Part shown: piece by piece, positions 1 to 7,692 of the stretch
How the letters are laid out: every line of letters begins with the position of its first letter
How positions within the stretch are numbered: position 1 is the first letter of the stretch
Source of the DNA: JBBIJR01 sp037445875
GTDB lineage: Bacteria; CLD3; SB21
Length of the DNA: 14,315 nucleotides
Direction: 5' to 3'
Assembly: GCA_037445875.1 (NCBI GenBank)
Contig: JBBIJR010000081.1
Location: 1 to 14,315, forward strand
Notes under the pieces: generated by a model
What the model saw: only the letters and a program-made list of their open reading frames with translations
The model's database searches: none
Told to the model about the DNA's origin: nothing
Translations under genes and position numbers: made by a program

Positions 1-1
1 G

Positions 2-313
2 GCACAGCAGGCGGGCGTGTCCAAACTCATCGTTGATCCCGGACTGGGGTTCGGCAAACGGCTTGAAGACAATTTCATCCTGCTTAACCGGCTGACGGAA
101 TTCCGCATGCTGGGCCTCCCCATTTTAGTGGGCACGTCGCGCAAATCCTTTCTGGGGAGCGCCTTCGGCGCAGGCCCGGCCGAACGTCTGGAGGGGACGA
201 TCGTCTCCAACGTACTGGCCGTGCAGCGGGGAGCCACGGTCTTACGGGTGCATGACGTGCAAGCCGTGCGGCGCGCCGTCGAGATCGCCCGTCTCATTGA
301 AAGCGCACGATGA
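2..313 (+). CDS. folP: Dihydropteroate synthase, C-terminal fragment (5' end outside window)
   Basis: This is the last ~103 residues of dihydropteroate synthase, which condenses p-aminobenzoate with a pterin pyrophosphate in cytosolic folate synthesis. The frame is already open at base 2 and the start lies left of the window. A GTG at 17 is an internal valine, not a start. Visible family motifs are the D-P-G-x-G-F-x-K loop just after the window edge, the L-V-G-T-S-R-K-S substrate-binding segment in the middle, and the terminal R-V-H-D-V motif that binds the pterin phosphate region. The TGA stop at 311-313 overlaps the ATG of cdaA (ATGA), which suggests translational coupling in one operon. 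No damage is visible in the part present. The family assignment is very secure. Confidence 0.95.
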   Translation, partial: AQQAGVSKLIVDPGLGFGKRLEDNFILLNRLTEFRMLGLPILVGTSRKSFLGSAFGAGPAERLEGTIVSNVLAVQRGATVLRVHDVQAVRRAVEIARLIESAR

Positions 314-1146
314 TGCAAGAACCGCTGTTCACCGTCTGGCTCCTTCCGGTCACGCCCATCGATTTGCTCGACATGGCGGCCGTCACCTTTATCTTTTATC
401 GGGCGTATCTGGTTGTTCAAGGCACGACCGCGTCCCGCATGCTGATGGGACTGATCATCATTCTTGTCGTGTCCGTGGCCGTGCGGGCGTTAAACATGAG
501 CGGTATGATATGGCTGGTCAATCAGATCCAAACGGTGTGGGTGATTGCGTTCGTGATCCTCTTCCAACCTGAACTGCGCCGGATGCTGTACTCGTTCGGG
601 CAAAGCAGTTTGCTCCGCAACATCATCAAATTGGGCGTCCCGGAATACGTGCAGGAGGTCGTCAAAGCGTGCGAACAACTTTCGAAACGTCGTTATGGAG
701 CGATCATCGTGCTGGAGCGGACTACCGGTCTGCGCAACATCATCGAGACCGGCGTCTCGCTCGAGTCCCGCGTGTCCCAGCAGTTGCTCGTATCGATCTT
801 CAATCCCAGATCGCCCCTGCACGACGGGGCTATTGTGATCGAGAATGAACAGGTAAGCGCCGCGAGATGCCTGCTGCCGCTGAGCCAGAACCCTTACCTG
901 GAGGCCTCGCTGGGAACGCGGCACCGTGCAGCCGTCGGCATGTCCGAGCAGTCCGATGCGATCGTGATCGCCGTTTCGGAGGAGACCGGAAAAATCTCCG
1001 TTGCCCACAAGGGTACGCTGAACCGCAACCTCACACCGGCCGAGCTGCGAGGGTCCGTCGAGGAATTGATCGCGCTGGGCAAAACCAAGGGACTATGGAG
1101 GAAGATCCGGCGTCCCTTGCGCGCGGCGGCGATCGAGAGTAATTAG
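310..1146 (+). CDS. cdaA: Membrane diadenylate cyclase (CdaA/DacA type)
   Basis: A 278-residue protein predicted to condense two ATP into the second messenger c-di-AMP at the inner membrane. The N-terminus has three hydrophobic segments (about residues 19-37, 42-60 and 66-86), as in CdaA. The DAC (DisA_N) catalytic domain follows, with the D-G-A motif at 172-174 (S-P-L-H-D-G-A-I-V-I context) and the G-T-R-H-R-A-A motif at 202-208. Both catalytic motifs are intact and the length is normal. The start overlaps the folP stop (ATGATG; 310 or 313 possible). folP-cdaA adjacency is common in Bacteroidota relatives, unlike the cdaA-cdaR-glmM order of Firmicutes; no CdaR/YbbR partner follows here. Known roles of c-di-AMP include potassium, osmotic and envelope homeostasis; the target in this organism cannot be read from the window. 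Confidence 0.95.
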   Translation: MMQEPLFTVWLLPVTPIDLLDMAAVTFIFYRAYLVVQGTTASRMLMGLIIILVVSVAVRALNMSGMIWLVNQIQTVWVIAFVILFQPELRRMLYSFGQSSLLRNIIKLGVPEYVQEVVKACEQLSKRRYGAIIVLERTTGLRNIIETGVSLESRVSQQLLVSIFNPRSPLHDGAIVIENEQVSAARCLLPLSQNPYLEASLGTRHRAAVGMSEQSDAIVIAVSEETGKISVAHKGTLNRNLTPAELRGSVEELIALGKTKGLWRKIRRPLRAAAIESN

Positions 1147-1166
1147 GTTCGTCGGTGTTCGAAAGC

Positions 1167-1195
1167 CGCTCGCTCAGGAGGGAGCCATGCGAGCG
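1167..1195 (+). ncRNA. Hairpin displaying AGGAGG ahead of a 4-codon ORF
   Basis: CGCTCGC (1167-1173) is exactly complementary to GCGAGCG (1189-1195) across a 15-base loop. The loop holds a perfect Shine-Dalgarno AGGAGG (1176-1181) placed 5 bases before an ATG (1187-1189) that opens a four-codon frame (M-R-A-W, stop at 1199-1201). A competing 4-bp pairing of 1172-1175 with 1182-1185 would also put AGGAGG in a loop. It could be a leader peptide, a GGA-in-loop site of the kind bound by CsrA/RsmA, a remnant of a lost gene, or chance. Only the pairing and the motif are direct observations. Confidence 0.3.
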
Positions 1196-1258
1196 TGGTG
1201 AGTGGACTCAGGGGTCAATCGATGTTCGAAGCCGGGTCAATTCAAGCAATTGCGTAAA

Positions 1259-1320
1259 CTTTCCTTGTCCTTTCCGCGGCAACCACCCGGCAAGGAGGGG
1301 AAACTAAATTACTTCGCGGA
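1259..1320 (+). ncRNA. Possible pseudoknot in the porU leader
   Basis: Stem A pairs 1259-1267 with 1291-1299 (9 bp, two G-U). Stem B pairs TCCGCG (1273-1278), inside the loop of A, with CGCGGA (1315-1320), downstream of A. Together they form an H-type pseudoknot. The 3' arm of A contains a ribosome-binding-like AAGGAGGGG (1292-1300) with no start codon at a suitable distance. I do not recognise a known riboswitch family here, and structures of this size can arise by chance. Confidence 0.25.
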
Positions 1321-1416
1321 CGGCACGGGAAAAACAAAGACCAGATTCGGCTTTTCACTGTACAAGTGGTTGACTTAGATACAAACGTTCCTGATACAGC
1401 AAAGGGATTGACCAGG

Positions 1417-4400
1417 ATGTTTCTTCGACGGTTGCGGGCCTTTGGCGGCCCGGTGGTTTTGTGTGTACTGCTGAACTCCGTTCTGGGCGCCCAGGGCAAT
1501 CAGACGGTCCCCCGTTCCCGCGACGATTACTATCGCCTGGTGTCCGAGCGCGACGGCGAGCTGACCTATGAATTTCATTTCCCGCGGCCCACGCTCCGCA
1601 CGGAGGCCGAAACGGGGATACAATCGATCACGGTTCCATTTTTTGATCACACTTCGGAACCGGGCGCTCCTCGACTTCCCCGAATCACCTATCTTCTCGA
1701 GTTGCCTCCCGTGCTGCATTCCGTCGTCATCATGGACGATGAGACGGAACTGTTGCCTGCGGCGAATCTGGAAACAGCAGCGGATGAGGCGGAAACAGGA
1801 GACGGCCCGGCCGACGGCACCGCTCGCGCCTCATGGAGGCAAGCGGACGGTTGGCTGCCACAAAACGTCAGCCGGTTGGAGTACGCGGGAAAGCTGCGCG
1901 AAATCCCGGTGTATCAACTCACGGTCTATCCTTACCGCTATCATCCCGGTAAGCATCTGATCGAGTATCACAAGCGGATGGTGGTCCGCGTCACGTATTC
2001 AGCCGGGGCCCGCGTGAAAATACACGAGCATTCGGGGGCCATCGATGAGGTGCTGGGTTCCAGCGTAATCAACAGGACGTCCGCACAGCGAAGACGTCAA
2101 CTCGAACGCCGGGCGGTCGGACGCGGCCTTTCTCCGGGGGGCGAACTCATCGCCAGTCCGGACGGCAGGTTTGTGCGTCTGGTGGTGAACGCGGACGGGG
2201 TGTACAAGCTCACGTACACCTCCCTGCGCGACCAGACCGGCTTCGACTTTGACGGAATCAACCCGCGGACCTTTCGCCTGATCAACCGCGGACTCGAAGT
2301 GCCCATTTACGTCCAGGGTGAAACCGATGGTGAATTCGCGGGCACGGATTACATCGAGTTTTTCGGTGAGCGTAATCTCGCGCGGTTCAATCCTTATATC
2401 GCGGACATTCCTTCCTCTACCGGTCACTATCTCGACCCGTGGTCGGATGACAACGTGTATTTTCTCACCTGGGGCGACCGCTTCGGCCTGCGCATGATCG
2501 AGGAAAACGGCGGCATCGTCGAACCCGACAGACAGCGCGTAACACTCCTAACCAGCTTCACGCGAAAGATCCATTTCGAGGAAGATCTGGTTCGGCTCGA
2601 TATCAAGAACATCAATCTCATCCAGCCGGCGGTGATCGAAGATCTCTGGGCGTACGACGACGGCATCCATTACAGCAAGTACGTACCCGGCACCGTGTCA
2701 ACCCGGGAATACACCTTTGTGCTGGACCGCGTTTACACGGCTTTTTCGCACACCGACAGCCTGACGATCAACCTCCACGGTATCAGCACCGGCAACCCAC
2801 ATCTTGTTGAGGTGTTTATCAATAACACGCTGGTCACTCCCTCACGTCTGACGTGGTCAGGCAAGACCAAGCATCAGGCCTCGGTCGCCTTCAGTTCCAG
2901 TATCCTTCAATCGGGATCGAATACGCTTCGCATCCTGACACCTGTGGCCGATCGTCCCTCCGAAGACTCCATCGATGCGGTCGCTTTGAATTGGTTCGAG
3001 ATCCGCTACAAGCAATCGTTCACTGCCACGGATGACTACCTGGAATTCGGGCCGGAAGCCAACCCACCGTTCTCTCTTCACGAATTCACGGTCAGGGGGT
3101 TCCAGGACGGCAACATCAGCTTGTACAAGAAAGGTGTGAGCCGGATCGTGAACGGCAACTATCGCCAGGATTCCTTTGACGGGACCTGGCAGCTTACGTT
3201 TCAGGACGACATACCGATCCCCGGGGTCCAATACCTGGCGGTCAGCGAATCGGCAAAACGCGTCCCGCAGATCGTTCGGCTGGACACGGCTTCGACGCTC
3301 CGAACGGGCCCGCACGACGCAAGGTACGTAATCATCACGCCGAGAAACTTTCACGAAACCGCGAGCCGCCTTGCGGACTATCGGCGAACGACCGGTTATA
3401 CAGCCGAAGTGGTAGACGTCGAGGACATCTACGACGAGTTCGGCGGCGGCGCCACGAGCCCGTATGCGATTCGCGACTTCCTTCGATTCACTTTTGCCAG
3501 CCCGTTCTGGCAAGGTTCGACCGGGTCGCCGTTGTATGTGCTGCTCGTCGGCGACGCGACGGACAAACCGCGATTACAGAACACGGACCTGCACGTTCCC
3601 GTCCAGCATATACAGACCGAGAAATTCGGTCCGGCGGCCAGCGACTACTGGTTCGGATTGGCGGACGACGACGACATCTTGCCGGACTTTTTCATTGGCC
3701 GTCTGCCGGTCCGCACGTCGCAGGAACTCGACGACATCATCGACAAGATCATCACCTATGAGCAAAACACCGTTGCCGGAGAATGGAAGAATCAGATCCA
3801 GTTCATCGGCGGCCAGAGTGAAACGCGCGGCATCGGTCAGCCGAACCTGCAGATCTATCTGGATATGTTTCGCGACCAATCCAACAAGATCGTCAACAAC
3901 CAGCTGTCCTCCCGGTTTTCACCGGAACGCGTGTTCGCCTTCCCCGCCGGGGATCGGTTCATTGGCGGCGCCAATGAGGTGATCCAGTCTTTCACGGAAG
4001 GCCGACTGATCACGTCCTATCTGGGTCACGGCGGCGGTTTCATCTGGGGCGACATCGACGCGATCACGGGTAAGCCGCTGTTGAACAACCAGCAGGTCAA
4101 CGATATTCAGCCGAACGGCGGGAAGTTTCCCCTCGTGCTCAGCATGACCTGTTTCGTTGGCGCCTTCGATGCCGTTGATAACGTGTTGGGCGAATTGCTG
4201 CTCAAGGCGCAGGGAAAGGGAGCGATCGGAGTACTTGCATCGAGCGGCACCGGATGGATCAAGGGGGATTACGAACTGCTTTTCAACACTCTGGAACCGC
4301 TGTTGCAGGATGGCGCAACGGTCGGCCAGGGTATTGCGCTCGGCAAACTCAATTACCTCGTCTACAAGGGTCAGGACGACTACGAGGTCACCGGCGGCGG

Positions 4401-6606
4401 CGGCAGTCTCGGCCAGACATTCGTACCGCAGAGCAATGTTTTTCAATTCAACTATCTGGGCGATCCCGGTCTCCGGTTGAAGACGCCAAAAGGCGGAACG
4501 GTCGATGTTTCCAATCGAAGTCCGCTGCGCACGGAGAGTGTTACCGTGTCCGGCACAACGGATTTTCTTTCGGGTTCGGGTACGTATGAGGTTTACCAGA
4601 TGAAGCCGGTCTTCGCGGTGCAGTACGGCGGGAATGAGCCTTCCTTCGTTACGATCCACAGGGGAAGCTTTTCCGTTAGCGGAGGTTCCTACGCATTCAC
4701 CCTGAACCTTCCCGATATTCCGGATACGAGCCTGAGCGACGGCCTGACCGGCATACGCGTGTTCGCGGAAGCGAGCGACGCCAGTGAGCGTATCAGCGCA
4801 TCGACGGATTTTGCCGTGAACGCGACGTACATCGCCCAGGTCCAGACCGTCCCGGCCGTTCTCACAAGCTCCGACACGGTCCGCTTCCGTGCGTTTCTGA
4901 GCGACCCCGACCAGATCGCCGAAGCCATCGTCTATTACACGCTCACCGGTTCGATCAGCGATACCGACCGTGTGGACACGATGTTTGCCGAGGGGGGCGG
5001 TTACTGGCGTACGCGAGGAATTCCGCCGCTGGCCGAGAGCGACGTGATCAAGTTCCGTGTGAAGACCGTTGACGGCCTGGACGACTCGACCGTTTCTCAG
5101 ACGTTTCGGATTACCGTACTGGCGGGCATTGATCTCTCGCTCGGGTCCGTCCCGTGGGACCCGAGAACGGACCAGATCTTCATCGGGGGCGCCGACGAAG
5201 TGCGGCTCTTTGCGGCGGTTGAGAACCTCGGATACCTCGCGCTCAGCGACGTACCTGCCCGCTTTTACGACGGGAACCCGCAAAGCGGCGGAACGCTCCT
5301 CGGCGAGGTCTTGTTGGACATTGGAGGGTCGGTCGGTGGCGCGGGCAGCATCGCACGTGATACGGTTTCGATCGTATCGCCCCTGACCAGCGGCGTACAC
5401 GACGTATACGTGTGGGTGGACCCCGACACGCTGTTCAACGACATCGATCGCGTCAACAACCTGGCCTATCGGACGCTCACGATCAACGCCTTCAACGTGA
5501 CGCCCGGCCTGGGAACCACGTACACGAGCATCAAGAACGATACGGTCGCGGCGGACAGCAGTTTCTTTGTGAATATTCCTTCCCTGGCGGTTTCTCAGAA
5601 CACCACGGTCCGGATTACCAAGCTCACACAGTTCTCGGTTGTCAACCAACCGGACCTTCAATTCGTGCAGCCGCTGTACCAGAGCGCTGCCGCGTCGTAC
5701 CGGGTCGATTTCTCCCGTCTCGATGAAGTCATCGCCGCGGGCAAGGGCTTGTGGGTTGCCTTTGCGTACGATACGACGGTTTATCCGTCGTCGCTCGGCT
5801 ACCGTGACTCTCTCGCCGTGTACCGATGGGACTCCGGCAACAAACGATGGCACGTCGTGGGGCGAGACATCGGCGGCGTGCCCGGCCTGGTGGCCGTGGA
5901 GATTCGTGACCCGGAGGACCTCGGACAGCTGGCCCTCGTGATCGGCCGCGACTTTACGCCGCCCGCCATCGAACCCACCATTGAGGGACAGTTCTTCTCA
6001 CAGGGCTCGATCGTGCCGAAGAATCCAAAGATCTCCGCCGTGCTGTACGACCAGAACGGCGTGAGTCTTCGCCGAAGCCATTACGCCATCAAGATAGACG
6101 GGGCGCCGCTGAACAGCGCCCAGATCATTCTGCCGGATTCACTGGCCAATTCGAACACGGTCACTCTAACGCTGGATCTCCCGTCCGATTTCGAGCCCGG
6201 CGAGCATACGGTAAGTTTCCAGGGCCGCGACCTTTGCGGTAACATATCCGGCGAAATCGAGATGCAATTCCGTGTCGTGACGAAATTCGACATTCGCGTA
6301 ATGGGGAATTTCCCCAACCCGTTTGCGAACACGACGACGTTTGTCTTCCGAGTCGAGGCGTTCGAACAGCTCGACCGGATGGAGATCAACATCTATACCG
6401 TTGCCGGGCGCCGTATTCGCAAGATCTCCTCAGAGGACGTGACCGGCGGACCTCCGTTGAACGCGATCGGGTATCACGAAGTGATCTGGGACGCGACGGA
6501 CGATCGCGGCGACGGCGTTGCCAACGGGATCTACTTCTACAAGATCAAGGGTACGCTCAACGGGAAGACCGTCGAGAAAAAAGGAAAGATCGCCTATTTC
6601 CGCTAA
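1417..6606 (+). CDS. porU: T9SS C-terminal signal peptidase/sortase PorU, extended form (C25 family)
   Basis: A 1729-residue secreted protein of the gingipain-like C25 cysteine peptidase family, most likely PorU, the surface sortase that removes T9SS sorting domains from cargo. I chose ATG 1417 over the GTG at 1366 because it directly begins a signal peptide (basic residues 4-7, hydrophobic core to ~24, likely cleavage after A25) and follows AAAGGG (1401-1406). Domains: C25-type N-terminal region with the G-A-P-R-L-P motif near residue 82; C25 catalytic domain ~636-1015 with His871 (Y-L-G-H-G-G-G) and Cys912 (S-M-T-C-F-V-G-A-F); Ig-like segments; a CARDB-like domain ~1238-1357; another beta-sandwich ~1512-1622; and a FlgD/T9SS-type C-terminal domain ~1624-1729 (N-F-P-N-P-F). 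The Porphyromonas gingivalis PorU is 1158 residues, so this one carries roughly 600 extra residues between catalytic and C-terminal domains. An adjacent PorV gene supports PorU over a secreted gingipain protease. Confidence 0.85.
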   Translation: MFLRRLRAFGGPVVLCVLLNSVLGAQGNQTVPRSRDDYYRLVSERDGELTYEFHFPRPTLRTEAETGIQSITVPFFDHTSEPGAPRLPRITYLLELPPVLHSVVIMDDETELLPAANLETAADEAETGDGPADGTARASWRQADGWLPQNVSRLEYAGKLREIPVYQLTVYPYRYHPGKHLIEYHKRMVVRVTYSAGARVKIHEHSGAIDEVLGSSVINRTSAQRRRQLERRAVGRGLSPGGELIASPDGRFVRLVVNADGVYKLTYTSLRDQTGFDFDGINPRTFRLINRGLEVPIYVQGETDGEFAGTDYIEFFGERNLARFNPYIADIPSSTGHYLDPWSDDNVYFLTWGDRFGLRMIEENGGIVEPDRQRVTLLTSFTRKIHFEEDLVRLDIKNINLIQPAVIEDLWAYDDGIHYSKYVPGTVSTREYTFVLDRVYTAFSHTDSLTINLHGISTGNPHLVEVFINNTLVTPSRLTWSGKTKHQASVAFSSSILQSGSNTLRILTPVADRPSEDSIDAVALNWFEIRYKQSFTATDDYLEFGPEANPPFSLHEFTVRGFQDGNISLYKKGVSRIVNGNYRQDSFDGTWQLTFQDDIPIPGVQYLAVSESAKRVPQIVRLDTASTLRTGPHDARYVIITPRNFHETASRLADYRRTTGYTAEVVDVEDIYDEFGGGATSPYAIRDFLRFTFASPFWQGSTGSPLYVLLVGDATDKPRLQNTDLHVPVQHIQTEKFGPAASDYWFGLADDDDILPDFFIGRLPVRTSQELDDIIDKIITYEQNTVAGEWKNQIQFIGGQSETRGIGQPNLQIYLDMFRDQSNKIVNNQLSSRFSPERVFAFPAGDRFIGGANEVIQSFTEGRLITSYLGHGGGFIWGDIDAITGKPLLNNQQVNDIQPNGGKFPLVLSMTCFVGAFDAVDNVLGELLLKAQGKGAIGVLASSGTGWIKGDYELLFNTLEPLLQDGATVGQGIALGKLNYLVYKGQDDYEVTGGGGSLGQTFVPQSNVFQFNYLGDPGLRLKTPKGGTVDVSNRSPLRTESVTVSGTTDFLSGSGTYEVYQMKPVFAVQYGGNEPSFVTIHRGSFSVSGGSYAFTLNLPDIPDTSLSDGLTGIRVFAEASDASERISASTDFAVNATYIAQVQTVPAVLTSSDTVRFRAFLSDPDQIAEAIVYYTLTGSISDTDRVDTMFAEGGGYWRTRGIPPLAESDVIKFRVKTVDGLDDSTVSQTFRITVLAGIDLSLGSVPWDPRTDQIFIGGADEVRLFAAVENLGYLALSDVPARFYDGNPQSGGTLLGEVLLDIGGSVGGAGSIARDTVSIVSPLTSGVHDVYVWVDPDTLFNDIDRVNNLAYRTLTINAFNVTPGLGTTYTSIKNDTVAADSSFFVNIPSLAVSQNTTVRITKLTQFSVVNQPDLQFVQPLYQSAAASYRVDFSRLDEVIAAGKGLWVAFAYDTTVYPSSLGYRDSLAVYRWDSGNKRWHVVGRDIGGVPGLVAVEIRDPEDLGQLALVIGRDFTPPAIEPTIEGQFFSQGSIVPKNPKISAVLYDQNGVSLRRSHYAIKIDGAPLNSAQIILPDSLANSNTVTLTLDLPSDFEPGEHTVSFQGRDLCGNISGEIEMQFRVVTKFDIRVMGNFPNPFANTTTFVFRVEAFEQLDRMEINIYTVAGRRIRKISSEDVTGGPPLNAIGYHEVIWDATDDRGDGVANGIYFYKIKGTLNGKTVEKKGKIAYFR

Positions 6607-6617
6607 TCCATGCTTTC

Positions 6618-6630
6618 AGGAAAGGGACCT
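6618..6630 (+). promoter_or_regulatory. Ribosome binding site deciding the porV start
   Basis: AGGA (6618-6621) and AAAGGGA (6621-6627) precede ATG 6631, with 9 bases from AGGA to the start. An in-frame ATG at 6610, only 3 bases after the porU stop, has no such site and would add seven residues in front of the signal peptide, so 6631 is preferred. Confidence 0.65.
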
Positions 6631-7686
6631 ATGAGGCTGACTTCGGCCTTTTGTTTCTTCTCGTGCTGGCTGCTGGGCACGACTTCGCTGCCGGCGGGCA
6701 GCAACGACCGTCCTTACGCGAACGCGTTTCTCGAGATTCCGCTCGGCGGACGCGCGTCCGGGCTCGGTAACGCCTACGCCGCCGTGGCCAATGACGGCAC
6801 AGCCTTCTTCTGGAATCCGGCCGGAGTCTCCTTGATGCATCGCCGTGAGATCTCCATGATGTATGCGACGCAGTTCGAAGGCTTCGGCCAGTACAATTTT
6901 CTGGGCTATACCCATCAGTTGTCGGAGCGATACGGTTTTTCGGTCTCGTGGATTCGGTACAGCGTTGGGAGTATCGATGAGTTCCTCCAACTAGAGGATT
7001 CATACTATGACCGTGGCCACATCGATTACGATTTCTCAAAGTACTACAGCGGACAGTTCTCGTACGCGGACAACGCCCTGTTCTTCTCCTTCGCCAGATT
7101 GAATACGCTGCGCCTGAATTTAGGCTGGCTCTACAGCGAATTTCCGATTGAGATTCCCGTGGGCGTCAATTTCAAGGTCATTCAGGGTGGCAGCAGCGGC
7201 ATCAAGGGAAACGGGGTTGTGAACAAGGACGTTAGCAAATTCGGTATTGGGGTCGATGTCGGCACCATGATCATGTTCGGCATGAACGACCTCATGGAGA
7301 CGCCCTATCTGGGCGACTTCGTACTTGCGTTCAATGTGCAGGACGCGACGGGAACGGCGGTGCGTTGGAACGCCATTTCTTCGGATACGCGGGCGCAGGA
7401 CGTCGTGCAGCCCAACCTCAAGTTCGGCATGGCGTACGCCCAGCCCCTCGACGGACTCCAGAGCAATCTGCTTTTCTCGTACGAGCACAATAGTCGTTAC
7501 GGCGGCGATCACCATTTCGGCGTGGAGTACGATTACCAACGCCTGCTGGCATTGCGCTTCGGCACGGACAACGGCACGTTGACGTACGGCGCGGGCGTGT
7601 CGGCGTGGCATTTCCGTCTCGACTACGCACTCAGCAGCCAGGCGCTCGGAGCCGTGCACCGCATCGGCGCCGCTTATCGTTTCTAA
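6631..7686 (+). CDS. porV: PorV/PorQ-family outer-membrane beta-barrel, probable PorV
   Basis: A 351-residue predicted outer-membrane protein of the PorV/PorQ (FadL-like barrel) family. PorV binds T9SS cargo after it leaves the translocon and delivers it to PorU; PorQ is a structural relative. An N-terminal signal peptide (M-R-L-T-S-A-F-C-F-F...) ends near A-G-S around residue 24. The family signature follows at once: F-L-E-I-P-L-G-G-R-A-S-G-L-G-N-A-Y, then D-G-T-A-F-F-W-N-P-A-G. The rest alternates hydrophobic and polar residues, rich in Tyr, Phe and Gly, and ends in A-Y-R-F with a terminal Phe, as outer-membrane barrels do. It lies 24 bases after porU on the same strand, which favours PorV over PorQ because porU and porV are neighbours in Bacteroidota. 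Length is close to the family norm. An internal start at 6610 is unlikely. Confidence 0.85.
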   Translation: MRLTSAFCFFSCWLLGTTSLPAGSNDRPYANAFLEIPLGGRASGLGNAYAAVANDGTAFFWNPAGVSLMHRREISMMYATQFEGFGQYNFLGYTHQLSERYGFSVSWIRYSVGSIDEFLQLEDSYYDRGHIDYDFSKYYSGQFSYADNALFFSFARLNTLRLNLGWLYSEFPIEIPVGVNFKVIQGGSSGIKGNGVVNKDVSKFGIGVDVGTMIMFGMNDLMETPYLGDFVLAFNVQDATGTAVRWNAISSDTRAQDVVQPNLKFGMAYAQPLDGLQSNLLFSYEHNSRYGGDHHFGVEYDYQRLLALRFGTDNGTLTYGAGVSAWHFRLDYALSSQALGAVHRIGAAYRF

Positions 7687-7692
7687 CAAAGA

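Larger units (their letters stand above)
1147..1416 (+). other. Intergenic leader between cdaA and porU, possible structured RNA
   Basis: These 270 bases hold no convincing gene. The region contains (a) a 7-bp hairpin, 1167-1173 with 1189-1195, whose loop carries AGGAGG; (b) a 9-bp stem, 1259-1267 with 1291-1299 (two G-U pairs), whose 15-base-downstream partner region could form a pseudoknot; (c) a second stem, 1273-1278 with 1315-1320; and (d) an imperfect repeat of TGTTCGAAGCCG at about 1156-1168 and 1223-1234. No U-tract terminator for folP-cdaA and no strong promoter were recognised. It should carry the transcription start for porU unless porU is read through from cdaA. Confidence 0.4.

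Noticed and set aside
1370..1400. TTGACT (1370-1375) with a -10 near GATACA (1393-1398) as a porU promoter
   Set aside because: The -35 is good but the -10 matches only three of six bases and transcription would begin about 12 bases before the ATG. Kept only as a weak possibility.
1366..1416. GTG start at 1366 for porU
   Set aside because: It would place 17 acidic or polar residues before the signal peptide; ATG 1417 starts a proper signal sequence.
1462..1464. Possible lipobox cysteine (C16) in the porU signal peptide
   Set aside because: The residue before it is Leu, not Gly/Ala/Ser, and it lies in the middle of the hydrophobic core; a type I cleavage after A25 fits better.
3919..5853. 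644-codon open frame on the minus strand inside porU
   Set aside because: It is fully antisense to porU, has Arg- and Val-rich low-sense composition, no recognisable motif, and arises from GC-biased codon use on the other strand.
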